Source: Roseovarius mucosus DSM 17069 (lineage in GTDB: Bacteria > Pseudomonadota > Alphaproteobacteria > Rhodobacterales > Rhodobacteraceae). Taken from it: a DNA stretch of 64,000 bases. The stretch is taken from NCBI RefSeq assembly GCF_000768555.3, contig NZ_KN293991.1, forward strand, positions 62,001 through 126,000, given 5' to 3'. This document shows, one piece after another, positions 54,101 to 63,305 of this stretch. The notes under the pieces were generated by a model. The model did no database searches and was not told the origin of the DNA. It saw only the letters and a program-made list of their open reading frames with translations. The first letter of the stretch is position 1. Every line of letters starts with the position of its first letter. Both the position numbers and the translations under genes were made by a program.

Positions 54101-55710
54101 GGATGAAGGTGACGAAGCTGATTGCACGGCTGCGCCATTCGACCGAGGGCGTCACGCTGATTTCGCCGCCGCCGCATCACGATATCTATAGTATCGAGGA
54201 TCTGGCACAGCTCATCTATGACCTCAAGCAGATCAACCCGAACGTGAAGGTTTGCGTCAAACTGGTGGCGCAATCGGGTGTCGGCACGATTGCCGCCGGG
54301 GTGGCCAAGGCCAAGGCGGATGTGATCCTGATTTCCGGCCATAACGGCGGCACCGGCGCGAGCCCGGCAACGAGCATCAAATATGCCGGCCTGCCTTGGG
54401 AAATGGGGCTGACCGAGGCGCATCAGGTGCTGAGCATGAACAATCTGCGCGAGCGGATCACGCTGCGCACCGATGGTGGGCTGCGCACCGGGCGCGACAT
54501 CGTCATGGCGGCAATGATGGGGGCCGAGGAATATGGTATCGGCACCGCCGCACTCATTGCCATGGGCTGTATCATGGTGCGTCAGTGCCAGTCGAACACC
54601 TGCCCCGTCGGTGTCTGCACGCAGGATGAGGCGCTGCGCGCCAAGTTCACCGGCAATGCCGACAAGGTGGTCAACCTCATCACCTTCTACGCGCAGGAGG
54701 TGCGGGAAATCCTGGCCTCTATCGGTGCGCGCAGCCTCGATGAGGTGATCGGGCGGGCGGATTTGCTGACGCAGGTCAGCCGCGGGTCGGCGCATCTGGA
54801 TGATCTAGACCTCAACCCGATGCTGATCACCGTCGATGGGGCGCAGCATCAGCGCTATGACCGGCTCAAGCCGCGCAACGAGGTGCCCGATACGCTGGAC
54901 GCCGAAATCGTGCGCGACGCGCAGCGGTTCCTGAACGATGGTGAAAAGATGCAGCTGCATTATGCGGTGCAGAACACGCATCGGACGGTGGGCACGCGGG
55001 TATCCAGCCATATCGTACGCAAGTTCGGGATGCGCAACAGCCTGCAACCGGATCACCTGACGGTCAAACTGACGGGGAGTGCGGGGCAATCGCTGGGCGC
55101 CTTTGCGGCCCCCGGCCTCAAGATCGAGGTGTCGGGCGATGCCAACGACTATGTCGGCAAGGGCCTGTCGGGCGGGACCATCGTGGTGCGCCCATCCATG
55201 GCGAGCCCGCTGGTCGCGGCCGAGAACACGATCATCGGCAATACCGTGCTCTATGGTGCAACCGACGGCTATCTCTTTGCTGCCGGGCGCGCGGGCGAGC
55301 GGTTTGCCGTGCGTAATTCGGGTGCCAAGGTGGTCATTGAGGGCTGTGGCAGCAACGGCTGCGAATACATGACCGGCGGTGTGGCGGTGATCCTCGGCGA
55401 CATCGGCGCCAATTTCGGCGCGGGTATGACCGGCGGCATGGCCTATCTCTATGATCCGCAAGGCCGGGCGCCGACGCTGGTCAATGGTGAAACCCTGGTC
55501 AGTTGTGCCGTGACAGAGCCGCATTGGGAGGCCGAGTTGAAAGGCCTGATCGAGCGGCATGTCGCCGAAACCGGAAGCCGCCGTGGGCAGGATATCCTGC
55601 AATACTGGGACCGGGAGCGGGCGCATTTCATCCAGCTTTGCCCCAAGGAGATGCTCAACAAGCTGAGCCACCCTCTTGGCATGACGCCAGAGGCGATTCC
55701 GGCGGAATAG
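51178..55710 (+). CDS. gltB: Glutamate synthase (NADPH) large subunit
   Basis: A 1510-residue GOGAT alpha subunit, normal length. A short propeptide precedes the amidotransferase nucleophile Cys in EEHSSCGVGLVVSIDG. The synthase domain carries EGGEDPAHFTPEANG, LISGHNGGTGASPATS and the 3Fe-4S Cys motif GCIMVRQCQSNTCPVGVCTQ. The C-terminal beta-helix is GXGXG-rich (GDANDYVGKGLSGGTIVV). ATG 51178 has GAGGAG eight bases upstream. It converts glutamine and 2-oxoglutarate to glutamate with GltD. Confidence 0.95.
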   Translation: MSNFDSNWAAREAAKRTWMAENGMYAEEEEHSSCGVGLVVSIDGKPSRKVVEAGINALKAIWHRGAVDADGKTGDGAGIHLQIPVSFFYDQIRRTGHEPNESRLVAVGQVFLPRTNFGAQEQCRTIVETEVLRMGHTIYGWRHVPVDISCLGEKANATRPEIEQILISDAKGLDEESFERELYVIRRRIEKAVQAAGIMGFYMASLSCRSIIYKGMMLAEQVAVFYPDLMDERFKSAFAIYHQRYSTNTFPQWWLAQPFRMLAHNGEINTLKGNTNWMKSHEIRMASGAFGDLAEDIKPIIPQGSSDSAALDAVFEVLVRAGRSAPMAKTMLVPESWSKQAEELPQSWRDMYSYCNSVMEPWDGPAALAMTDGRWVCAGLDRNGLRPMRYVVTGDGLVIAGSEAGMVPIDERTVKEKGALGPGQMLAVDMTEGKLYHDAEIKNRLADAQPFGEWVGKINELDDALSGVSEAPLYTGAELRKRQIAAGYSIEELEQILAPMAEDGKEAVASMGDDTPSAVLSKQYRPLSHFFRQNFSQVTNPPIDSLREYRVMSLKTRFGNLKNVLDESSAQTEILVLESPFVGNAQWAEMIKQFNADVTEIDCTFAPGKNALQEGLERIRAEAEDAIRSGTGHLILTDQYQNENRIGMPMILATSAVHSHLTRKGLRTFSSLNVRSAECIDPHYFAVLIGAGATVVNAYLAEDSIADRIARGLIDGSLTEAVARYRAAIDQGLLKIMSKMGISVISSYRGGLNFEAVGLSRAMCAEYFPGLTSRISGIGVSGIQAKLEEVHSKGWRGTQDILPIGGFYKARKSGETHAWGAQTMHILQTACNKASYELWKRYSAAMQANPPIHLRDLMAIKPLGKAIPIEEVESVTAIRKRFVTPGMSLGALSPEAHKTLNVAMNRIGARSDSGEGGEDPAHFTPEANGDNPSAKIKQVASGRFGVTAEYLNHCEELEIKVAQGAKPGEGGQLPGMKVTKLIARLRHSTEGVTLISPPPHHDIYSIEDLAQLIYDLKQINPNVKVCVKLVAQSGVGTIAAGVAKAKADVILISGHNGGTGASPATSIKYAGLPWEMGLTEAHQVLSMNNLRERITLRTDGGLRTGRDIVMAAMMGAEEYGIGTAALIAMGCIMVRQCQSNTCPVGVCTQDEALRAKFTGNADKVVNLITFYAQEVREILASIGARSLDEVIGRADLLTQVSRGSAHLDDLDLNPMLITVDGAQHQRYDRLKPRNEVPDTLDAEIVRDAQRFLNDGEKMQLHYAVQNTHRTVGTRVSSHIVRKFGMRNSLQPDHLTVKLTGSAGQSLGAFAAPGLKIEVSGDANDYVGKGLSGGTIVVRPSMASPLVAAENTIIGNTVLYGATDGYLFAAGRAGERFAVRNSGAKVVIEGCGSNGCEYMTGGVAVILGDIGANFGAGMTGGMAYLYDPQGRAPTLVNGETLVSCAVTEPHWEAELKGLIERHVAETGSRRGQDILQYWDRERAHFIQLCPKEMLNKLSHPLGMTPEAIPAE

Positions 55711-55719
55711 AGACGAAAT

Positions 55720-55768
55720 CCGGGGGCACCGCCCCCGGACCCCCGGAGTATTTTCGCCAAGAAGAAAA
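55720..55768 (+). repeat. GC hairpin with conserved tag (type A, copy 2) and gltB terminator
   Basis: CCGGGGGC-ACC-GCCCCCGG (55720-55738) is a perfect 8-bp stem; ACCCCCG and then the tag GAGTATTTTCGCCAAGAAGA follow. The tag is identical with that at 34662-34682. It probably terminates the glt operon. Confidence 0.7.
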
Positions 55769-55821
55769 CAGCCTGCGCCAAAGGTGTTTTGCCCAGGCGC
55801 AGGGAGCGCTATAGCTGGGCC

Positions 55822-56529
55822 ATGGCACGCGCGCGCAAATCCGCCCCCTCCCGGGCAAGGCCCCGATGGACCCCGACCGCATGGCTGATGCGGTGGGGCA
55901 TTGTTGCGGTGCTGATCGTGCTGGGAGTGATCGCCCTGCATCGCGAGGTTGCGCCGCCCAAGACCTATTACATGGGTCAGGAAGAGCGGCGGCTGGGGCG
56001 GATCGCGCACGACTGGGTGCCAATGACGCGGATCGCGCCGGTGATGGCCCGGTCATTGGTCGCGGCGGAGGATGCCAATTTCTGCCAGCACTGGGGCTTT
56101 GACATGGCCGCCATTCGCACCGCGATTGCCGAAGGGTCTGGGCGCGGAGCCTCGACCCTCAGTCAGCAGGTGATCAAGAATGTCTATCTCTGGCACGGGC
56201 GCAACTGGGCACGCAAGGCGCTGGAGGCGAGCCTGACACCAGCGCTGGAAACGCTCTGGCCAAAGCGGCGGATCGTCGAGGTTTATCTCAACGTGGCGGA
56301 GTTCGATGAGGGGGTTTTCGGGATCGAGGCCGCAGCACAGCACTATTTCGGCGTGAGTGCCGCCGATCTGAGCGCGGTGCAAGCGGCGCGGCTGGCGGCA
56401 GTACTGCCCGATCCCAAGGGGCGTTCGGCGTCAAAACCAACAAAGGCGTTGCGCAATCGGGCCGCCGGAATCCTCGACGGGGCGGCAACGATTGACCGAG
56501 ATGGGCGCGCGGCCTGTTTCGAGGATTGA
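55822..56529 (+). CDS. mtgA: Monofunctional biosynthetic peptidoglycan transglycosylase
   Basis: A 235-residue GT51 enzyme polymerising lipid II. An N-terminal basic stretch precedes one membrane helix (WGIVAVLIVLGVIAL). Catalytic motifs are AAEDANFCQHWGFDMAAIR (the Glu of AED), RGASTLSQQVIKNVYLWHGR and EVYLNVAEFDEGVFGIEAAA. ATG 55822 (MARARKSAP) is preferred to 55789. No transpeptidase domain is present, as expected for MtgA. Confidence 0.92.
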   Translation: MARARKSAPSRARPRWTPTAWLMRWGIVAVLIVLGVIALHREVAPPKTYYMGQEERRLGRIAHDWVPMTRIAPVMARSLVAAEDANFCQHWGFDMAAIRTAIAEGSGRGASTLSQQVIKNVYLWHGRNWARKALEASLTPALETLWPKRRIVEVYLNVAEFDEGVFGIEAAAQHYFGVSAADLSAVQAARLAAVLPDPKGRSASKPTKALRNRAAGILDGAATIDRDGRAACFED

Positions 56530-56586
56530 AAATCACGGCCAAAGGGGGCATTGAGGGGCGACCCCCGAGACCACAGGTAATCGTCA

Positions 56587-57252
56587 ATGGCCAAGCTCTA
56601 TCATGTCCCGCTCTCGCCCTTTTGCCGCAAGGTGCGGCTAAGTCTGGCGGAAAAGCGGATCGAGTGCGAGCTGGTAGAAGAGCGCTATTGGGAGCAGGAC
56701 CCCGATTTCCTGCGCCGCAACCCGGCAGGCAAGGTGCCGGTGCTGCGGATCGACGGCAAGACCATGTCGGAGAGCGCGGCGATCTGCGAATATCTGGAAG
56801 AGAAATATCCCGAACCATCCCTGATGCCCAAGGGCACCGATGCCCGCTACGAGGTGCGGCGGCTGGTGGGATGGTTCGATGACAAGTTCCACCGCGACGT
56901 GACAGCCAAGCTGGTGTACGAGCGGGTGAACAAGAAGGTGATGAAACTGGGCTTTCCCGACAGCCGCAATGTCAAGGACGGGGCAAAGGCGATCAAGTAT
57001 CACCTCGATTACATGGCATGGCTGTTGGATCACCGGCGCTGGTTGGCCGGAGATGTGATGACGCTGGCGGATTTCGCCGCCGCCGCGCATCTGAGCGCAC
57101 TGGACTACATCAGCGACGTGGATTGGACACGCAGCGAGGCGGTCAAGGATTGGTACGCCAAGATCAAGTCGCGCCCGGCGTTCCGGGGGATTCTGGCGGA
57201 TCAGGTGCCGGGATTCCCACCGCCCGCGCATTATGCCGATCTGGATTTCTAG
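56587..57252 (+). CDS. Glutathione S-transferase family protein
   Basis: A 221-residue two-domain GST. The thioredoxin-like N-terminal domain has YHVPLSPFCRKVRLSLAEKR, with Ser/Cys near the glutathione thiol, NPAGKVPVLRIDGKTMSESA (cis-Pro) and the ESAAICEYLEEKYP Glu-Ser pair. The helical C-terminal domain has RRWLAGDVMTLADFAAAAHL. Preceded by 60 bp after mtgA. Electrophile substrate unknown. Confidence 0.88.
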   Translation: MAKLYHVPLSPFCRKVRLSLAEKRIECELVEERYWEQDPDFLRRNPAGKVPVLRIDGKTMSESAAICEYLEEKYPEPSLMPKGTDARYEVRRLVGWFDDKFHRDVTAKLVYERVNKKVMKLGFPDSRNVKDGAKAIKYHLDYMAWLLDHRRWLAGDVMTLADFAAAAHLSALDYISDVDWTRSEAVKDWYAKIKSRPAFRGILADQVPGFPPPAHYADLDF

Positions 57253-57255
57253 ATC

Positions 57256-57292
57256 GGGGGGCGCTGCCCCAGAGGTATGTTGCGCCAGATGA
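57256..57292 (+). repeat. GC hairpin with type B tag, copy 1
   Basis: GGGGGGCGCTGCCCC is followed by GAGGTAT (57272-57278) and CCAGATGA (57285-57292). The same elements occur at 60398-60462. The possible queG start codons lie inside this tag. Confidence 0.6.
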
Positions 57293-58341
57293 CTATTGGG
57301 CTGAAACAGAGACTGATTGCGCAGGCGAAGGCCGAAGGGTTTGACGCCTGTCGTTTGTGTCGTCCTTGGGATGTGGGGCATGTGCCGGAGCGTTTGGCGG
57401 CCTTTCTCGGGCGGGGCTATCACGGGCAGATGGGCTGGTTGGCGGAGCGCAGCGCGTGGCGCGGCGCGCCTGACCTGCTCTGGCCCGAGGCGCGCACGGT
57501 GATCATGCTGGGCGAAAGCTATACGCCTGAGGAAGATCCCCTGGCCGGGCTGAAGCGGCCGGATTGCGGCAATATCTCGGTTTATGCCCGTAACAGAGAC
57601 TATCACGACACGGTCAAGAAGCGATTGAAGCGGCTGGCGCGCTGGCTGATCGAGGCAGGCGGCGGCGAGGTGAAGGTGTTTGTGGACACCGCCCCCGTGC
57701 CCGAAAAGCCGCTTGGACAGGCAGCGGGGCTGGGATGGCAGGGCAAGCATACCAATCTGGTGAGCCGTAATCTGGGAAGCTGGTTCTTTATCGGATCGGT
57801 GTTCACGACCCTCGAAATAGAGACTGATCCGGCGGAAGTGGATCATTGCGGTTCGTGCCGCGCGTGTCTGGATGTCTGTCCGACCAGGGCGTTTCCGGCA
57901 CCCTATCAGTTGGACGCGCGGCGCTGCATTTCCTATCTGACGATCGAGCACAAAGGCCCGGTGGACGAGGAATTGCGCCCCGGTCTGGGCAACCGGATCT
58001 ATGGCTGTGACGATTGTCTGGCGGTCTGTCCGTGGAACAAGTTTGCCGTGGCTGCGCGCGAGGTGAAGTATCACGCGCGCGACGACCTGCTGGCGCCGCG
58101 GCTGGCGGACCTGGCCGCGCTCGACGATACGGCGTTTCGCGAGCGATTTTCCGGAAGCCCCATCAAGCGGATCGGGCGCGACCGGTTCCTGCGCAACGTG
58201 CTCTATGCGATTGGCAATTCCGGCGACGGATCGCTGCGCCGTGTGGCGCAGGGCCATTGCGACGATCCCGATGCGGCGGTGGCGGATGCGGCGCGCTGGG
58301 CCGTACTGCGACTGGATCGTGACGCAAACGGGCTGGAATAG
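57289..58341 (+). CDS. queG: Epoxyqueuosine reductase
   Basis: A 350-residue cobalamin- and iron-sulfur-dependent enzyme for the last step of tRNA queuosine synthesis. Two 4Fe-4S motifs are [19 protein letters not shown] and [37 protein letters not shown] and [17 protein letters not shown] are typical. The start is uncertain: ATG 57277 or 57289, both in a repeat tag and without a clear ribosome site. I give the second. Confidence 0.9.
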   Translation: MTIGLKQRLIAQAKAEGFDACRLCRPWDVGHVPERLAAFLGRGYHGQMGWLAERSAWRGAPDLLWPEARTVIMLGESYTPEEDPLAGLKRPDCGNISVYARNRDYHDTVKKRLKRLARWLIEAGGGEVKVFVDTAPVPEKPLGQAAGLGWQGKHTNLVSRNLGSWFFIGSVFTTLEIETDPAEVDHCGSCRACLDVCPTRAFPAPYQLDARRCISYLTIEHKGPVDEELRPGLGNRIYGCDDCLAVCPWNKFAVAAREVKYHARDDLLAPRLADLAALDDTAFRERFSGSPIKRIGRDRFLRNVLYAIGNSGDGSLRRVAQGHCDDPDAAVADAARWAVLRLDRDANGLE

Positions 58342-58391
58342 GCGGCAAAACCCGCTACACCCCTAGCCTGGCAGGCAAAGAGGGCAGGCAG

Positions 58392-60392
58392 ATGGCATTG
58401 TTGTTGGGCGTGGACACGGGTGGCACCTATACCGATGCCGTGCTGATCCGGGATGAGCGCGAGGTAATCGCAAGCGCCAAGGCGCTGACGACACGGCACG
58501 ATCTGGCGATCGGGATCGGAGAGGCGGTTGAGGCGGTCCTGCGCGAGAGCGGGGCGGATGTGGCCGAGATCGGACTTGCCTCGCTCTCGACCACCTTGGC
58601 CACCAACGCGCTGGTCGAGGGGCAAGGCGGGCGCGCAGGCCTCGTCTATATCGGGTTTCGCGCGGCGGATTTGCAGACGCATGGTCTGGCCGAGGCGCTG
58701 GGCGGTGACCCGGCGATTGTCCTGACGGGCGGTCACAACCATGCCGGGGGCGAGGCACAGCCACTGGACAAAGATACGCTTTTGGCTTGGTTAGAGACTG
58801 GAACAGGGGCAGAGGCCTATGCGGTGGCCTCGCTCTTTGCCACGCGCAATCCGGCGCATGAACTGGCGGCGGCCGAAATGATACGTGCGGTCACGGGGCG
58901 GCCCGTGAGCCTGTCGCATCACCTGTCGGCCAAGCTCAACGGGCCGAAACGGGCGCTGACCGCGCTGCTCAATGCGCGGCTGATCGGGATGATTGCGCGG
59001 CTGATTGACCGGGCCGAAGGCAAGCTGGGCGAGTTGGGCATCCATGCACCGCTGATGGTGGTGCGGGGCGACGGGGCGTTGATCAGCGCGGATCAGGCGC
59101 GGGAACGGCCCATCGAGACGATCCTGAGCGGTCCTGCGGCAAGCATTGTGGGCGCGCGCTGGCTGACCGGGGCGGAACATGCGCTGGTGTCCGATATTGG
59201 CGGCACGACGACCGATGTCGCCGTGCTGCGCGAGGGGCGACCGGCGATCGACCCCGAGGGGGCGCGCGTGGGCGCGTGGCGCACCATGGTCGAGGCGGTC
59301 GCGATGCGGACCTTTGGCCTGGGCGGCGACAGCGAGGTGCATGTGCGCGACGAGGGGCTGGAAGGGGGCGTGACCCTTGGGCCGCGTCGTGTGGTGCCGG
59401 TGAGCCTGATGGCGGCGGAGGCCGGCGCGGCGGTGCGCGCCGTGCTGGAGGAACAGCTGCGCGCGACAGCGCCCGGAGAGCATGACGCAAGGTTCGTTCG
59501 TGCGGTGCCGGGGATCGAGGCCGGGGGCCTTGGCGAGCGTGAAGAGGCGCTGTTGGGCCGGATTGGTGACGATGTGCGCCCTGTGGGCAAGGTGCTCAAG
59601 ACCCGGATGGATGGTGCGGCGCTGACGCGGTTGGTGCGGCGCGGGCTGGTGCAGGTTGCGGGCATCACGCCGTCGGATGCAAGCCACGTCTTGGGCGGAT
59701 TGGACAGTTGGGATGCCGAGGCCGCGCGCATGGCGCTGGAACTGGTGGCACGCAAGAGGACGGGATCGGGCAACCGGCTGGCCGAGGGGCCGGAGCAGTT
59801 GGCACGGATGATTGTGGATCGGTTGACACATCAGACAAGTTTGGCCTTGTTAGAGACTGCTTTTGCCGAGGAAGAGATGGATTTCGGCCTCTCGCCCGCG
59901 ACCCTGGCAGAGCATGTTCTGATGCAGCGGGGCCTTGATGGGCATCGCGGTCTGGTGCGGATCGAAAGCGGGCTGGCGGTGCCGGTGATCGGGCTGGGGG
60001 CCTCGGCGGCCAGCTATTACGGCGCGGTGGGGGCGCGGCTGGGATGCGAGATGATCCTGCCCGCGCATGGCGGCGTGGCCAATGCGATCGGCGCGGTGGT
60101 GGGCCGGGTCACGATCCGGCGCGGCGGCACGGTGACATCGCCGTCCGAGGGCAAGTACCGCGTGCATCTGGAGAGCGGGCCGCAGGACTATGCCGCCTCT
60201 GACGCGGCGATGACGGCGCTGGAGACGGTCCTGCGCGCCGAGGCGCAAGCCGAGGCCGAAGCGGCAGGGGCGGTCGATATTCATGTCACCGCGCGACGGG
60301 AGGTCAAGGAAGCGCAGGCCGAAGCGCGACGGGTGTTTCTGGAGGCGGAAATCGTGGTAGAGGCGAGTGGGCGGCCACGTATCGCCGTCTGA
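58392..60392 (+). CDS. Hydantoinase/oxoprolinase A-subunit family protein
   Basis: A 666-residue HyuA-type ATPase-fold protein. The N-terminal phosphate-1 motif GVDTGGTYTDAVLIRDERE and the central DIGGTTTDVAVLREG are intact. Family members cleave hydantoin or 5-oxoproline rings or carboxylate ketones with ATP. These enzymes usually need a HyuB subunit; none is in the window. GC-rich, well-coded gene following queG. Substrate cannot be assigned. Confidence 0.83.
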   Translation: MALLLGVDTGGTYTDAVLIRDEREVIASAKALTTRHDLAIGIGEAVEAVLRESGADVAEIGLASLSTTLATNALVEGQGGRAGLVYIGFRAADLQTHGLAEALGGDPAIVLTGGHNHAGGEAQPLDKDTLLAWLETGTGAEAYAVASLFATRNPAHELAAAEMIRAVTGRPVSLSHHLSAKLNGPKRALTALLNARLIGMIARLIDRAEGKLGELGIHAPLMVVRGDGALISADQARERPIETILSGPAASIVGARWLTGAEHALVSDIGGTTTDVAVLREGRPAIDPEGARVGAWRTMVEAVAMRTFGLGGDSEVHVRDEGLEGGVTLGPRRVVPVSLMAAEAGAAVRAVLEEQLRATAPGEHDARFVRAVPGIEAGGLGEREEALLGRIGDDVRPVGKVLKTRMDGAALTRLVRRGLVQVAGITPSDASHVLGGLDSWDAEAARMALELVARKRTGSGNRLAEGPEQLARMIVDRLTHQTSLALLETAFAEEEMDFGLSPATLAEHVLMQRGLDGHRGLVRIESGLAVPVIGLGASAASYYGAVGARLGCEMILPAHGGVANAIGAVVGRVTIRRGGTVTSPSEGKYRVHLESGPQDYAASDAAMTALETVLRAEAQAEAEAAGAVDIHVTARREVKEAQAEARRVFLEAEIVVEASGRPRIAV

Positions 60393-60397
60393 CGGGA

Positions 60398-60462
60398 TTG
60401 GGGGGCGCTGCCCCCCGTCGCCCGAGGGGCGACTCCCCCCGAGGTATTTGACGGCCAGATGA
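60398..60462 (+). repeat. GC hairpin with type B tag, copy 2
   Basis: GGGGGGCGCTGCCCCCC, a second GC-rich arm GAGGGGCGACTCCCCCC, then GAGGTAT (60441-60447) and CCAGATGA (60455-60462). It separates the HyuA gene from kbl and may act as a terminator. Confidence 0.65.
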
Positions 60463-60475
60463 ATGGGAGGGGACG

Positions 60476-61668
60476 ATGAGCGCGGCGGATCGGTTTGAGG
60501 CGGACATGGCGGGGCGGCTGGAGGGGTTGCGCGCCGAAGGACTCTACAAGAGCGAGCGGGTGATCGCCTCGATGCAGGCGGGCGAGGTGCGGCTGGCGGA
60601 TGGGCGCGCGGTGGTGAACCTCTGTGCGAACAACTATCTTGGGCTGGCGGGTAACCCGGAGGTGATCGCGGCGGCGCATGACGCGCTTGATCGCTACGGG
60701 TTCGGCATGGCCTCGGTGCGGTTCATCTGCGGCACGCAGGAGGAGCACAAGGCGCTGGAGGCACGGATCGCCGGGTTTCTGGGCAAGGAGGATGCGATCC
60801 TCTATGCGGCGGCGTTTGATGCCAATGCCGGCCTCTTCGAGACCCTGCTGGGGCCAGAGGATGCGATCATTTCGGACGCGCTCAACCATGCGAGCATCAT
60901 CGACGGCGTGCGGCTGTGCAAGGCGGAGCGCTATCGCTATGCCAATCGGGACATGGCCGATCTGGAGCGCTGTCTGAAGGAGGCGCAGGGCGCGCGGCAT
61001 CGGATGGTCGCCACGGATGGCGTGTTCTCGATGGATGGCTATTACGCGCCACTGGACGAGATTTGCGATCTGGCCGCGCGTTATGATGCGATGGTTATGG
61101 TGGATGACTGCCATGCCACCGGGTTTGTCGGACCGACCGGGCGCGGCACTCCGGAGCGGTTCGGGGTGATGGACCGGGTGGATATTCTGACCGGCACGCT
61201 GGGCAAGGCGCTGGGTGGCGCCTCGGGCGGCTATACGGCGGCAAGCGCGCGAGTGGTGGATTGGCTGCGGCAACGCTCGCGGCCCTATCTGTTCTCGAAC
61301 ACGCTGGCGCCGGTGATTGCGGGGGCCTCGCTCAAGGTCTTTGACATGCTGGAGGACGGCGCGGAACGGCGCGCGCAGCTGTGGGAGAATGCGCGGCATT
61401 TCCGCGAGAAGATGAGCGCGCTCGGGTTCGAGCTTTTGCCCGGAGAACATGCGATCATTCCGGTCATGCTGCGCGATCCGAAACTGGCGCAAGAGATGGC
61501 GGCACGGCTGAACGCGCGGGGTGTCTATGTGACCGCCTTCAGTTTTCCGGTTGTTCCCAAGGGGCAGGACCGGATCAGAACGCAAATGAGTGCCGGGCTG
61601 AGCCGCGAGATGCTGGACCGGGCGATTGATGCCTTTGGCACCGTGGGCCGCGAATTGGGGGTGATCTG

Positions 61669-61669
<1 letters not shown>
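60476..61669 (+). CDS. kbl: Glycine C-acetyltransferase (2-amino-3-ketobutyrate CoA ligase)
   Basis: A 397-residue PLP enzyme that cleaves 2-amino-3-ketobutyrate with CoA to glycine and acetyl-CoA. [40 protein letters not shown] and [19 protein letters not shown] (Schiff-base Lys) are diagnostic. GGGAGGGG precedes the ATG. Its TGA overlaps the tdh start (TGATG), so threonine degradation enzymes are made together. Confidence 0.95.
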
Positions 61670-62703
<1,034 letters not shown>

Positions 62704-62707
62704 GGGA

Positions 62708-63166
62708 TCAGAGCGGCAGCGCCGTGGTTTTGAACACGGTGCGCAGGGCAAAGCTCGATTGCATCTTGGCCACGCCGGGCAGCCGGGTCAGGTATTGCCG
62801 GTGGATACGCGCGAAATCCTCGGTATCCTCGGCCACGACCTTGAGAATGTAATCGGCGGTGCCGGCGGTGAGATGGCATTCGAGCACGTCCGGCACCCGC
62901 GAGACCGCCTTTTCAAAGGCGTCGAGCACCTCGTCGGCCTGCGTGGTGAGGGTAATCTCGACAAAGATCGTGGCGGGAACGCCCATCTTGCGCGCGTCGA
63001 GCAAGGCGACATAGCCCTTGATATACCCCTCGGATTCGAGCCGCTGCACGCGGCGGTGGCAGGCGGAGGCGGAGAGATTGACCTCTTCGGCGAGGTCGGC
63101 ATTGGAAATACGGCCACGCCGCTGAAGAACATGCAACAAGCGACGATCTGTCGGATCAAGGGACAT
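62708..63166 (-). CDS. Lrp/AsnC family regulator (AldR-like)
   Basis: A 152-residue Lrp-type regulator. N-terminal HTH LDPTDRRLLHVLQRRGRISN, then LAEEVNLSASACHRRVQRLE; the C-terminal RAM domain includes VEITLTTQADEVLDAFEKAV and PDVLECHLTAGTADYILKVV for amino-acid binding. Divergent from alanine dehydrogenase, the usual arrangement of AldR-type activators that respond to alanine or other amino acids. The kbl-tdh pair is convergent and need not be its target. Confidence 0.88.
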   Translation of the reverse strand: MSLDPTDRRLLHVLQRRGRISNADLAEEVNLSASACHRRVQRLESEGYIKGYVALLDARKMGVPATIFVEITLTTQADEVLDAFEKAVSRVPDVLECHLTAGTADYILKVVAEDTEDFARIHRQYLTRLPGVAKMQSSFALRTVFKTTALPL

Positions 63167-63208
63167 TCACGCAAGACCTTTCCAACTAATCACACAATTC
63201 CCGAAGGA

Positions 63209-63221
63209 TATTCACAGAATA
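63209..63221. promoter_or_regulatory. Inverted repeat in the Lrp-ald intergenic region
   Basis: TATTC-ACA-GAATA is a perfect 5-bp inverted repeat in the 139-bp gap between the divergent genes. Lrp/AldR sites are often short, repeated and AT-rich like this. Binding by the adjacent regulator is inferred. Confidence 0.45.
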
Positions 63222-63305
63222 CCGTGAAAGGCGAGCAAAATTTCAATCTCCTTGCGTGCGTTCCGGTGCAGACTCCGCGCCAAATCTCGCAGGGAGGAGT
63301 TTACC

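Noticed and set aside
53404-54795. A 463-codon open frame on the minus strand
   Set aside because: Antisense to gltB; shadow frame.
56638-58257. A 539-codon open frame on the minus strand
   Set aside because: Antisense to the GST and queG genes, both with clear motifs.
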